NCBI RefSeq assembly: GCF_910592395.1
Contig: NC_088314.1
Span: forward strand, 124,001 to 188,000
DNA length: 64,000 bases
Direction: 5' to 3'
DNA from: Lineus longissimus
Taxonomy: Eukaryota; Nemertea; Pilidiophora; Heteronemertea; Lineidae
Shown here: piece by piece, positions 38,010 to 51,000 of the stretch
Position numbering within the stretch: the first letter of the stretch is position 1
Layout of the letters: each line of letters begins with the position of its first letter
The notes under the pieces: model-generated
What the model was told of the DNA's origin: nothing
Database searches by the model: none
The model's input: the letters and a program-made list of their open reading frames with translations, nothing else
Made by a program: the position numbers and the translations under genes

Positions 38010-38798
38010 GTTATGTTCAGGTGATGTGGGCCTTGCTCATTGCAGATATTGAGTATGCTCAGCTGTGTGGCACATGTGGTGGCCTTGAAGATCAGGTGAT
38101 GGTGAAAGTGTTATTTCATTGTTTACGTACAAATTGAATGTTGATACGAATACAATCTTACAATATGGACCAGGACCTGTCTTACCTGAACAAAACTTTA
38201 TGGACCGATTTCCTGTTGAATGACAGTTCACCAATGCAAACTGCTGCCTCATTGCTAGGAAATTCATGTCTGGTTTTCTACTAAAGGTTTCGAGGCCTAG
38301 TTGTAGTGTTGATGTTTGTCCTACTCGATGATCCAAGAGGAAGTTGGGTAGGCCACTGGAATATCTGCTGAAATGTTATGCTCTTTCTGCTGATAAAGTT
38401 CAGCAGAGTGTGAGTGACTATTTGATGACATAAGGATGCTAAGGATGTCTTCATGAACATGGTTAGTGTGGTACTTGTTGGTTTTGTTGGGGACAGAATA
38501 GTGTAATCATGTGAATTGATGGAATGTGACAAGAGCTCATATGTTTGTTCAGTAGAATGTGCGTGTAGTGCGTCCTCAAGGTTTTAAACTGAAAAAAAAT
38601 GAATGAAATATACACAGTCTTACTTCTAATTTATTTGGAATAATCATTCAGCAGGCAGTTTGTGTTTAACAGAATTCCAAGCACAAACTCTTCAGGAGAG
38701 GCCTGTACGACTCTAGGGATATCTGTCCCTCTGAAAGTCTCCAGAGGACTAGGGTGTTGGCTCTGAACACTGACTTTCAAAACCTTATCTGCAATCTC
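38010..38798. other. Intergenic DNA, no gene seen
   Basis: Sequence between the MRPS25 3' end and the left inverted-repeat arm. No exon or strong repeat recognised. Confidence 0.5.
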
Positions 38799-39432
38799 AT
38801 CAGGTCTGGTTGTGCCAGCATTTCCTCTATCAGGTCTGGTTGTGACAGCATTTCCTGTCTATCAGGTCTGGTTGTGACAGCATTTCCTGTCTATCAGGTC
38901 TGGTTGTGACAGCATTTCCTGTCTATCAGGTCTGGTTGTGCCAGCATTTCCTCTCTATCAGGTCTAGTTGTGACAGCATATGCTGTATTATCAGGTCTGG
39001 TTGTGGTAGCATGTTGGTTTGGTTGTTGCAGTATCTGCTGTCTCTTCAGGTCTGGTGTTCTGACTTCATGCTATCCCTTTATGAAAATGATCAGGTATTC
39101 ACCATGTGAAAATGAGACACATTTTTCCTAAGGGTGGAGACAAGGTCCACCTGTAGAAACATGGTGCACCTCGTTGGGAGAGGACACATCTAGATCAAAC
39201 AGGGTGCGCATAGTGAAGGGGCATGGCACATCCAGCAAAGGCTTGGTACACTCTCTTGCAACATGGCGAGCTATGAAGGAGGGCACATCCAGAAGAAATA
39301 TGGTGAATTACTGTCTCATTGGCCGAAATTCATTTCTCGAGGTAACAGTATAGAGCGACGGTAAAATAAACAGGCCCGTTGGGGTGGAAACAGATATGTC
39401 CTCGTATTCACTTTCGCTCTGATGTCTTGTCT
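38799..39432 (+). repeat. Left arm of a large inverted repeat, with short tandem units at its outer end
   Basis: The outer part (38799-39010) is about six 30-33-bp units (atcaggtctggttgtgacag, catttcctgtct). The inner part matches the reverse complement of 42505-43250. A 94-base stretch starting at gagacacattt (39113) matches the right arm with one substitution; similarity fades near 39432 (gctctgatgtctt). Confidence 0.9.
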
Positions 39433-40439
39433 AGCTGGCAGGTGCTGCCATCTGAGCTAAGAGATAGAACTACGCGATGGTACTACTGACGATCGTTGCC
39501 GGTCAGCGGGCACTATAGTGAACATTCATGTGGGATTGGCTTTGTCATACATACTTGTACATGTACATATGCTGAGCTGTGGAAGTGCATTAGGCAGGTT
39601 CCGTAAGCCAAAAGACGATGTAAATGCATTTTATCGACGATCTAAAAAAAAAATCATTTCCCCAATTCCTTCTACAACCAAGTCTAAAATATGGTTCAGT
39701 GTCGTGTAAATCAATTAGCAGATAGAGGACTTGATGACTCGACAGACATTCGTACTTTGTAGTTCGTCGTTCGTAGGGCGCTCAGTTTCGAAACCTGCAA
39801 TCATTCGAAACAAAATACAATTGCCAACTTTGATGGCATGATATCAAACTTGATTCGGTCGGGTCACTTAATGGGTTGTCCATTAAACACTCCTGTCTCA
39901 TGGTTAAGACCTTGGAGAATAATTCCTCCAAGGTAAGACGATCCAATATTGCCAGGCTTATTATAAAAGCTTCAGCCGTCATTGGGTTGCCCCACCTGGA
40001 AAAAATTGGCACGTGGGTATGTGGTATTTGGTATGGGGTTTTAGATATTGCCTTAACCAGCAACAGGTTGTGAGAGACAGGGGCCGACGCCATGAAAGAC
40101 ATGGGCCCAAGTCATACAACTTACAAGACGGAAAACTGTTTCGCCCCTCACACCCATTCTAAACCATCAGAGTTAATCGGTCCGTTGGTGTAACGGAGTC
40201 CGGGTCGGCGGAGTGGCTCCAAGGCTTGAGGGTCAAGATGCTCACACCAGCCACCGGCTGTGAAAGACCGGAGACTTCTCGTTTACCACAGCCAACAAGT
40301 TCTGTAAGTGTCAAAGTTTTCAAAAGCACAGGAGTACAGTGGTCAAGTATCGATTAGGCAGTGAGTCTTTTCTGTTAAACTCACCATAAGTATGGTGCAG
40401 GTGTAAGCAACGCGGATACCTGCTGCTGACAGAGGGAGT
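39433..40439. other. Inner flank of the left arm, no gene seen
   Basis: Just inside the arm, on the minus strand near 39445-39470, TTAGCTCAGATGGCAG resembles a tRNA A-box, but no B-box follows at the right spacing. No coding exon recognised. Confidence 0.35.
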
Positions 40440-41365
40440 GAATTAAAGCGCGCCAGTATCAGTGCGAGAGGAACTGTTCGAGTTAGTGGGCGCGGATGAT
40501 TCATCTTGCTCGTGCGCTAACTGATGCTACTCTGTCTATACTGCCTCACTCGCGTGCTAGCCACCATCCCGATCACACAGTATCAACAAAGTTTGAAAGT
40601 TTGCGCGCTGAGGGGACGCAAATTCTATCTTAAGTTCGTTTTTCTAATACCTTACTTATAGAGGATTGCATATATTTTCAGTGAAGACAATAAGCCGATG
40701 TTCATCTGTTTGCATTTGTTTGTGTTTCAAGTCTTTCTCTCATCAATATGTTGGTGACTTTCAACTAATTAACAACCTTCTGGAATTCTACATCAAACCA
40801 GGAAATTCATTCGATAACAGAACAGTGAGGCTTGTTGGTAGATTTCGATCTTTTTTTCGGAATATGACATGACTGTTTGTTTTTCACTTGAGAACTGAAG
40901 ATTCACTAACGGAATTCCTAATAAAATGGAATAAATTGAATAAAACAATATTTTCACCGAAATAGAGACGCACTATAAGAAGGAGTTCGATCCTTTTCCC
41001 AGGGTTATTATGTGCTGTACGGATCATCATAAAAGAGTTATTGATCTGCGCGTTCCTCTGATGTCGGGTGGTTTGTATATTAGTTAATATATTGCAGCAA
41101 CAGGAGACGCAGCGTTCATGACAATCGGAGATGCTGCCGATTGCGTTGAGCATTTCAAACTGTCCAAGAGAAGGGTTTATGTTTGCAATTCTTTAACCGC
41201 TTTTTGGATGACTGTCCGGCGATATTGATAAAAAGGACTCATTGCTGTTGCATTTAAGTTCCATCAAGGACTTCGAGTTTCGTGGGGGATATCTTTAGTC
41301 ATAAACTGTGAATATAAACTCTGGTGCTGATCTTGAAAACTCTGTTCACTATGTAATAGGCTACG
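40440..41365 (+). promoter_or_regulatory. Candidate promoter and non-coding first exon of prickle
   Basis: A CpG-containing stretch (about 40440-40620, with gcgcgcc and gcgcgct) is followed by a leader that ends at a strong donor, ctacg|gtaagt, at 41365. The first exon with family similarity downstream starts with an AG acceptor at 42011, so an upstream leader exon is expected. Start site not determinable. Confidence 0.35.
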
Positions 41366-42060
41366 GTAAGTACATACTTGTATTTTTATAAAGCGTTAAC
41401 TTCTAGATCATACAGACACATTCTTATACGTGGCCCGCCGAAAAGGGTCCTGAATTCGTTTATTTCCTTGTGCTGTGAGGAGAGGTCGGGGTGGCCTGAC
41501 GCAGTCCCATCCCGAGTTGCCCTGTCCTCCTTTCTCTGGGAATGAATCATCGTCTCCAAGAGGTGCTCAAATAGCCATTAAAAATACATGATATACATTC
41601 TGCTGCAACGACGACCAGCACACTTCATCAATGGTGATATCCCGGTTTATTAGCATAGGACACTTGTAAAGTGAAACGCACGTGCATCATCAGTTCAAGT
41701 CATTCCGGACGCAGACAGTGGATTCAGCCTCCTCCATCCTGATGACAAAATCGGGCTGTGACAGCCTCTCGAGGGGTGGGTCATCAGTGACTCTGACCAC
41801 GAGACATGGGGCGGGTATATTGTATACGAATTGGGCTGGCATGTTGAAGCAATCCACCTGACTCTTAGAATGAGTCCATGGTGATGTTTGATAGATAATG
41901 TGTCCAAGGAAGTCTACCAAAAAAAGGCAGTGGCTGAACAACCACAGGTTTATCAGACAATAATTAAGACTTGTTAGTAATACATAGGTCTTGTTCTTTC
42001 ACCTTCACAGCATTCATAGTCGCCCAACCCTTCCCGGAACACCCTACATCGACCACTAGC

Positions 42061-45000
42061 ATGATGCCCATGGTGTCACCTAACGTGGAGCGCTACCTCT
42101 CCACGTTAGAGTCCGACAGCGGGGTCAGTTCTGCTGCCTCACCCATGTCACCAAGGCCGGTAAGTAGAAGCACATTGAGCGTTATCTTTTTAGTTTAATC
42201 TACGCTGTCCATTTGGAACAACGGTCTTGGCCTTCGGAAGCTCGTGCGGGCACCTGCTGTGACGTCATAAAATTAAGGCAATTCCATTGACAAATCTTAT
42301 TAGGGGGGGGATTATTATTCCCGTTACACCGGTTGGTGTAACTTCCCATTCTATAACTTGCTATAAGGCCATGGGAATGATTAATCCGGTTTACCGTCCA
42401 CTTCCCGCATGCGTTCAGAGCGTACGGAGCGGAGAATTCTATTGTGTGTCCATTGTGTGAGGGAAAATAATTCTGGGCCACCCTGTAGTACATGAACGTG
42501 TCACCCTGTTCAAAGACATCGGAGCAGAAGTGAAAAACAAGGACATTTCTGTTTTCCACCCCAAAGGGCCTGTGTATTTTACCGTCGCTCTATATTGTTA
42601 CCTCGAGAAACGAATTTCGGCCAATGAGACAGTCGTGCACCATATCTCTTCTGGATGTGCCCTCCCTTCATAGCTCCCCATGTTACCAGAGAGTGTACCA
42701 AGTCTTTGCTGGATGTGCCATGCCCCTTCACTAGGTGCACTCTGTCTGATCTAGATGTGTATATGACAATGTGGTTGTGACGATATCCAAGGTATGTTTG
42801 AGTGTTTGTGAACGGAAATGTTCAGTGAAACGCCAGAACAAACGATCCTCACAAAAGTTACAATAGGGTGTTGAGAAAACATCAGTGGTGTCAGCGTCGA
42901 ATGAAACTCTCCTCAATAAACTCACTACAACGAGTACAAAATGTGTGAAGAAGCACCCTGTTTGATCTAGATGTGTCCTCTCCCAACGAGGTGCACCATG
43001 TTTCTACAGGTGGACCTTGTCTCCACCCTTAGAAAAAATGTGTCTCATTTTCACATGGTGAATACCTGATCATTTACATAAAGGGATTGCATGAAGTCAG
43101 AACACCAGACCTGAAGAGACAGCAGATACTGCAACAACCATACCATAACATGCTGCCACAACCAGACCTGATAATACAGCATATGCTGTCACAACCAGAC
43201 CCGGATAGACAGGAAATGCTGGCACAACCAGACCTGGCGAGATAACAAATTGTGCCAGCTTATACAGGTTCGGGTTGAACTTGTCCATGTAGTTTTAATT
43301 TGTACATGATGTATAAAAAGCCTCATTATATGATATATAACATACTGTATAACATTGTAATAATAGGCCTACTTTGTGATTTTTGCTAGTGAATAAAAGT
43401 TTCATTTTCAGTATTGTCCGCAAAATATGAGCATTTTTGTCTTTGTTTCTGTTTGTTTGCCATGGTTGTGCCTTTGTCCTGATCTGGTGTGAACAAGTCC
43501 TTCAGTTATCCACCCAAATCCATGTCAATCAACCCTAACCCTAACCCCCTTGGTTCTCATTCAGCCACTATTTTGATCACAACCACCGATTCGATACTGG
43601 ACTACGGCCAGCTCTGTATATCAAACCAACATGGATTCTATTGTGTAGGAAGTACAGGGGAAGTGCACATTTATGATCGTTATAAACGTTGATGTAAACA
43701 TTCCATCCCCGTATTTAGTCGGATTACATGTCTATCTATTATGGCTGTCGTCCATCCAATAAGCGATGGTTTAAGAGTGAGTTTCACTGCTTTTTGATCG
43801 ACTTTTTGAACAGCCTAGCCACTCTGCATGTTCAGTTTTTCATCATGGTCAGATTTTGTCAACCAATACCAAGCAGTTTCTTGACCAGAAGACAGAAACC
43901 AGATGCTTCAGGCTTCATTGTCTCCATGTTATTTGTGCCGCTGTCTACTGCTAGCAAGCCAAGTTGTGATTTTTGGCTCCTGTCCACTCCTAGTCCTCAT
44001 ACATGTCATGGTCCCAACCTATACAGTACAGACCTAGTCCTAGCACATGAGCATTGCTATGCTAGCAAGTTTGTTGGCGCTGACCAGTCGAATGCGCTTC
44101 ACCTTGAATAAAAGATCGTTGCGTCTTGAGGCATTGTCCGAATTTAGCTAAGGCCTTCTGACGTGTTCCGAGTGTGCGCATTTGATTTGTTTTGGCGCTG
44201 ATTCGTCTTCTTCGAAAAGGCCTACAGAAGACGTGGCGGGGCGGACCCTTAAATCACCCTTGGGCCCTTGTAATATGATTTTCTTCCCTTTCCCTTTCAG
44301 TCACCATTTTCCCTTGGTCACGAGGCAGACAAGGGGAAGCCATGTCTCAAGTGTGGAAGTCAGTGTCCAGGATTCTCACTTCATTACTGGAGGTAGGTTG
44401 GATTTGGAGTTCATGCAGTTTTTCAGTGAGGAGTATCTTTGCATTTTCCCGGAAGCAATACAATTTTGACGACAATGAGAAAGAAATCTATAGATCATTG
44501 CACTAAATTACAGTAATACCCACAAAACAGGTTAAAATCCTATTCTTATATTGATCGAGTCAATTACTTTGAACCACTTTGGACCCTAATATTACAGGAT
44601 CAGTGTGCACTCATTCACCTTCTTTTGTGTCGGCCATTGGTCAGTTGCTCAGCACAGGGAATTGAATTTGATCCTTTGCTTATCCGTGAAGCTACTTATG
44701 TTACATGTAGCTTCATGGCTGGGCTAATATTAGCTGGCTTGTTACCAAAGTACAACACGACTTCTCCTTACGCATGTTTCCAATCCAAGGGAGTCTGTAT
44801 GTATTGAGTGAAATGGCCTGATATTGACAGGATGGTGTCCTGGTTGCTGTGCCAGTGATACACAGTAGCTATGGAAATGGCCTAAAATGGTATCTCTGTT
44901 CTTGCTATTCTCTCTCCGTCACATCACACACACCTCCTGGTAAACGTTCAAATCAAATTCTTCCGTCTCACTGAACATATTCTTATAGATTAATTATGGA

Positions 45001-48000
45001 TTCCTCATATCAATGGCTGATCCTGCCTGCTGATGTAGCCAGTGGCCATTTCATGTTTTCTTTGTGCTAACCAGTCTTAAAGTGGCCATGCTGTGTAGTC
45101 TAGTCTTTAGAAAATGAAGTAATTTGGCAGCATGCATGGTGCCCATAAACAAGCTGAACATTGCTCCATTAGCATAAGTTTACTCCAAGTGAAAAGTTTG
45201 ACAAATTGCTTCCAAGTTTCCACCACCAAATCCATAAAACAGTTCTCTCTCATTGAGTGGCTACAATGTCTGATGAATTATTCTAAATTTTATATCATGT
45301 TTTATTGTGTAAGGAACATGTGCATTTAAAAAACGTTGCCTCAAAGCATGATAGTATAACTCATATATCCTTTGATCTATTGCAAGCCTAAAGTATTCCC
45401 AGTCGTGAAATATCGGGGAGTTTACGATGCCGTTGGGAGACAGTTCAACGTTCAGTTCAATAGTTCTGGGGTGGAAGAGATGAGCTTGTTGCTCTAGCAT
45501 GTCAGGCTATCACTTATCATGGTTCTACAGGGCAATCTGAAAGTATTCAAATCCTTAAGCAGTTTCAGAAGTAGTTCCTGCATGTATGTTGGATGTCACT
45601 GGATACCATTCATGTCGAAATCACCAGCTCTGGTTTGGGTGTCTTCAACTATAAGCTGTCTGGGGCCTATCTTGGTGTCCAGTCTTTCTTTGACCATGGT
45701 CTGGACAGTCAGAAACCCCTCAGATAGAAAGGGGGGGGCCACAAGTTCAGCACAGAAATTGGGTTCAGAAAACGGTGAAAATCCCCCGAGTTGCACACAG
45801 ATTTTAAGAATCTGACAAGAGCAACCTGTTGGTGTTTTGTAGCCAGAACTTTCGAGTGATTTCTTTCTTAAAAGTTTATAGTTCAACATGTTGAAGCATA
45901 AAATTCCATCACCATTTTCACAGCGAATAAGGATTTCATTAGATTTAAGTTGGAATTTAAATGCAAGAAAAAGTTGTATTTTGATGTCAATCAGCGATTG
46001 ATGTGAGTTTGATTGAGGCTTACTCTGTCAAGGCATGTAATTGTAACAGAGTTCAACTATCTGTCTGTTGATATAAAGTGGACATGCTCCAATTGGAATT
46101 TCTCATATTTTTAGGGATTTTGTGGGATTAAAATCTAAAATGGATTTAGGGTGAAAGTGTTGATTGGCAGGTTCTTGTCACTCAATATCAGATCAACGTT
46201 TGATGAGGCTCACATGGGGTGCTGAGTTTTTGTTTTGACTTTCATGTGGAGAAGTCTGAGAAGCTTCTGTCTTTTACGTGGTCATGTTCAAAAGTGTAGA
46301 AAGAATGATTGGAACAAATTGCTGGGAGGTAAATGGAATCTTTGTTTCTGTACTATTTCATATTTGAATTTCTTTGACAGTTAAATCCAGGATATCTTGT
46401 TTGGAAAACAACCTGCTCGAAGTCAGCATGTTTCGCTGGCAACCTGCATCCATCTGTAATGCCTTTTGTGTTCTGAGAAATCAGATAAAAGAGTAATAAA
46501 ATCAATTTGGTTGAGTGTGTTTGGTGGCAAAACAGTAATCCAGAGGTGCAACTTGATTACCGAAATTGCCAAGTCTGGATCGAATTGAGAATGGGAGGTG
46601 AACAAAACCAGCATGGCAGTGGAACCTGAAGGCTAATTTGGCACTTTTTAACAAACTTCCCGAGTTCTTTCAGCAGGTTGAAGTATTTAAAAAAGTGTTG
46701 TTTTGATAGGTTAAATATGAACCGTTTAGTTTTAATCGTGAGGCGTTTGGTGCCCGGGGAGTGACTGACGGAACAAGCCGGTGGTTATCTCTCGTGAAGA
46801 AAGCTTCCTGAACTGGAAGTTTGAACTAATGACTGTAAAAAATGTAGATGCTTCAGGTAATGAAGCAATGTGCAGATAGGAACCTGTTTGATTCATTTCA
46901 AACATTTACATTCTGTTGGGCTATTTCAGCACCCATACTCCTTGGTAGGGTGAAGTAGTGTCAGAGGTTTTGCTCTCAAGATTGGGCACGACACAGCAGT
47001 GATCTCTCCAAGAGTTGAACCCACTGCCCCCTGACTATGAGCCAACATGCAACCAATGCCTCTTGTCTAGTCTCTGTTGTTTTATATTGGTGGCTTATTT
47101 TGGATTTTCAGTGTTTGGATTGCCTTCTTTAGTTTGTTGTCAAGTGAATGACCAAGCTTGCCCCACACTCAACATGTTCAAAGCACGAGCAATCAACATA
47201 CACAGCCAATGGTCACAAAAGGTCTTCTGAAATGTGACTAATCCTATGAGAGAATGTTGATTTCGTCCAAGGAGATTATAACCATGCAGAAGGGATCAAG
47301 AGGCTTTGTCTCTGTTCATGGTTGGTTTGACCAGTCTGTCTTGATTGGTGTTTTAAGTTATAGGTGTCAAGTGTTCTATTGTCTATTGCTGTGACAGACT
47401 TGAAATGAGTAAAATCATGTTCATTTTAGAATAGTGCTTCTCTCTATGACTAAGTTCCTTGACAGAGTCACTCTGAAAATGTACCAAGGGAATTCACACC
47501 CAACTCTCCTCTCAAGTCCTTCAAAATGTCTTCAAGTGGTAACATTTCCATAAAATATGAATGCGAAATTATCAAGTGGCATTTTCGACAATGATTTCAA
47601 GAGCACTTCACGTCCACGCCAGTGAAATACAGCACAGCTTTCTTACTCTTGGTGACTTGTGCTGTGGTTGGAAATACTCGCACCTGGCTTCTTCTCATGT
47701 GACATATCATCATTATGGCATTGAGAAGGTTCATATTACATGGCTTCATAAAAAATGATGAAGCTGACTCTGTTAATTAGTTGTGTAATCTGATACTGAA
47801 TAATGACTTTGACAAAGAGTTATTGCCAATGGCCAACAGCTTACTAAACCAGCATGTTAGCTAGGAATAGATGAGAGCTGACATCTCAAACAGATTGCTT
47901 CTTTGCCAAAAGGTGGTCATGTTGAGGTGTGACTTGACTTTTGAAATCTCATGAAAACAGCTTCTCTAGTCTACTGTTCTGAACTGAACTGTGAGACAAT

Positions 48001-51000
48001 CCTTCCAAGAATTTGCTCATACCTCTGCTGGTTTCTTACGGATGTGGTGATCTATTGCAGAACGACTCCACATGATCACTAGTTGGGTTTTGGCTTTACT
48101 TAGCTAGTTCCCGGAGATAACCGTCCGCATTGACATTTGCCCTTCAACTGATTCCTTGCCTAGATGGCCGGCCTTGTTCTCTTTATACATACTTGCTTAC
48201 ACTGATTGGACGAGGGCAGCGATTGCATTGTTGTTGCAATAAGTTCACCAACAATGCTGATCAAGGTATCTGATTTGGCAACTTAAAGTCCGGTAATTCC
48301 AATCTTTGTACATCTGAGTGGTCCAATTATTTCTGGCCAGTATCTTGGCTAATAGAGCGAAGAGTCTCATTGTTGTTGTTGCCTGATTCCTTGTGGTCAG
48401 TCAGTCAAGACAGTGGCTGTTTCCAAACTCACAAGCAATTCAGTTCAGCAATGCAAGACTTTCAAAAGTCTGTGTTACAAACAGCACATTCTTCACATTC
48501 TTCACATGCTTGCCGGACCTCCTGAGCGGGCCTGTCTGGCCTCCCAGGCCATTCCGCCGCTTCAAGAAACCTGCTAGGTCGCTGCGTTGGCAAATTATGT
48601 AAATTACACTGCATTCTTCCAACTAACGAAACGCTGAGTGCTAAAATGCATGTAGTGTTTTTCCTCAATCCGTCTTCAGTTGAAAGTTATACCATTATAA
48701 TCATAATACCATGATTTCATCCAGTGAGTCCATCGATGCAAGCCAAACCCTGATCGATGTGCAGCCGGAGGCACTCCGAGGCAAAAAAGGTTTCCGTTCG
48801 TGTAATACAATTACAAACATTGATAATAGCGGTCCATTCTGATTTTGAAGCCTGTGCAGCCTCCGACATGAAGGGAAGGCTGTTTACATGAGCGATGTTT
48901 TTACCTCAACACCTCACTTTCATAAATAAAACTGCACCATTTGCTGGAGATAACTCTTCTATCAGGCTCAACTGGGTAAGATTACCAACAGGGAGGAATT
49001 CTGTGATTCTTTTTCTACATCAAAGATACACTTGTTCTACTTGTAATTTGTGGTCAACAGCCAGACTCTAGTATCCTCAGTAGGTAGTTTTCACAATGTG
49101 GGTCATTCAGCATTTGGTGTGATTTTGTCTGTTGCGGCAAAGTGACAGGAGGCTTCAAAGATTTGTAGAGTTGTGTCTTGAGGGTCAGTCCATTTGGTAC
49201 CAGCTACAGAGTGGCCATGAACTCACAAAATGGAAAGGTATTACAACATGTCTCATTTGTCCTAACCTATTGGTGAGTCAGTTGGATAGAAGGACGGAAA
49301 CAAGCTTCAAGAAGCTATGATGAAAGTTTGCATTTCCTGAGTGCAGTGAATGATGGGTTGCTCATCGGCTGCCTGAAAGAACATCTCTGAAGCAGAAAGC
49401 TTGTCTGATAACTGCAGGTAACATGGTTAATGGATCCTTTTGGTCAGCGAGACAGCTCCATACATCTCCTGCTGCGAATGAGAAAGATGCTGGGATGCCG
49501 GTTTTACAGCTTTAGGTTTCATGTGAACACCATCAACAACATCATGTTCAGTTTTTTCTCAAAATTGGCCTTACTCAAGTGAGTTGTGCCTCCCCTATAT
49601 CCCTCTCCCTACTTCTCCCCTTGTCTCTTACCCAATAAACCCTAACCTTACCGTGCTTATTATGGGAGGTGTTTGTCAAAGCCCTGGTACACCTTTCATG
49701 ACCTTATAAAGTGGTATCTACCCCTAGTCACAGTGCAGAAGGTTTGCTCGAAAGAAATAAAACCGAAAGAAATATTTTGTATCGGAATGCACATTGGCAA
49801 TCTGGAATTTACGAGGATTAATATCCCGCTTGTATTGGCATAAACTTGCTGTGAAATGGTTGTTGTGGTGATTTAGTGGTCATTCTGGATTCCACTGGTG
49901 AAGCCCATTCTAAGTTGGCATCTCTCCCCATGCATCGTTCCATACTTCTGCTAATTGGTGAGCTGGGATGGTTTGGATAAATTGAAACCTTAGTCAGCAT
50001 GGGCATTCTACTCAATCTATCTGAAATATTGGCAAAAAGACTTTCACTGGTCAGTGGGAGTGGTCCAGGGAAGAATCAGCTGACAGCAGTGTAGGCTTGG
50101 TGATCGCCAGGTACTGGTGCTGCTTCAAGTGCCAAACCACCTTGGAATCAAAGCATCCTCCCCATTCTTGTTCTGCTTCCAAGTCCTAGTTTATCACCAG
50201 TCTGTCCATCAAAGTGTGCAATATTCAATAGATGTACAGTACATGTCCGGCACACTTGAGGTGAAGTGTGACACACACTGGCAGACGCCCCTCATTTCTC
50301 CTGCTGATGGTTTGTTTACAAATTCCATGCTCAAGATGCGCTGCAAATGTGGGGAATGATGATCAAGTAAAGACTTGTACACCTGATTGGTGAAGTTCGA
50401 TCGCGCCCCCTACTGGGCACCGCTGTGCACCCCACAAGCAAATATGCGCTGGAAGTGTGTTTTCTTTTAGGAGAATGCTTCACCGTTCAAGAAGTTAAAC
50501 ATTGACTGATTGAGGTTTCAATATCAGCAAAGATTCCATGTTCAGGTGGAAATATGCCGCACTGATCATGTTTGAGAAGTTTGTTTGGGATGTGAACAAA
50601 CTTACCTAAGTTACCGTAATGGTGGTGCCCTTTTTACCAGCAAACTGATCTCATATCGCTATCAGAAGTGTGAGGTGTTATGTCAATAGTTCATCGAAAG
50701 TGTGCAGTTTTAAAACATCTTTAAAAATTCTCTTTAAACCTAAAGCTTTACCTTCAAGTGGCACACTTCACATTTAAGAGAGAGCACTGCCAATCAAACA
50801 TGTTTCTCACTGGATTGAACCTATACTAGAAAAATATTCATGAATTTTAGTGGCTCAAGATTGGTAGTGTTTTCCCGTTGAAATGAAACCAGCCTACATC
50901 ACTGAACAGTCGTGTGACGAGCCCTCTGTCATGTCTTTCATGTAACATTCCCTGTGTAACATACTTTTCATCAAGTGTGATATTCACTCTGAGACATGTA

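Noticed and set aside
43530-43548. Telomere-like ccctaaccctaaccccc
   Set aside because: Only two repeats; expected by chance and not evidence of a fused telomere.
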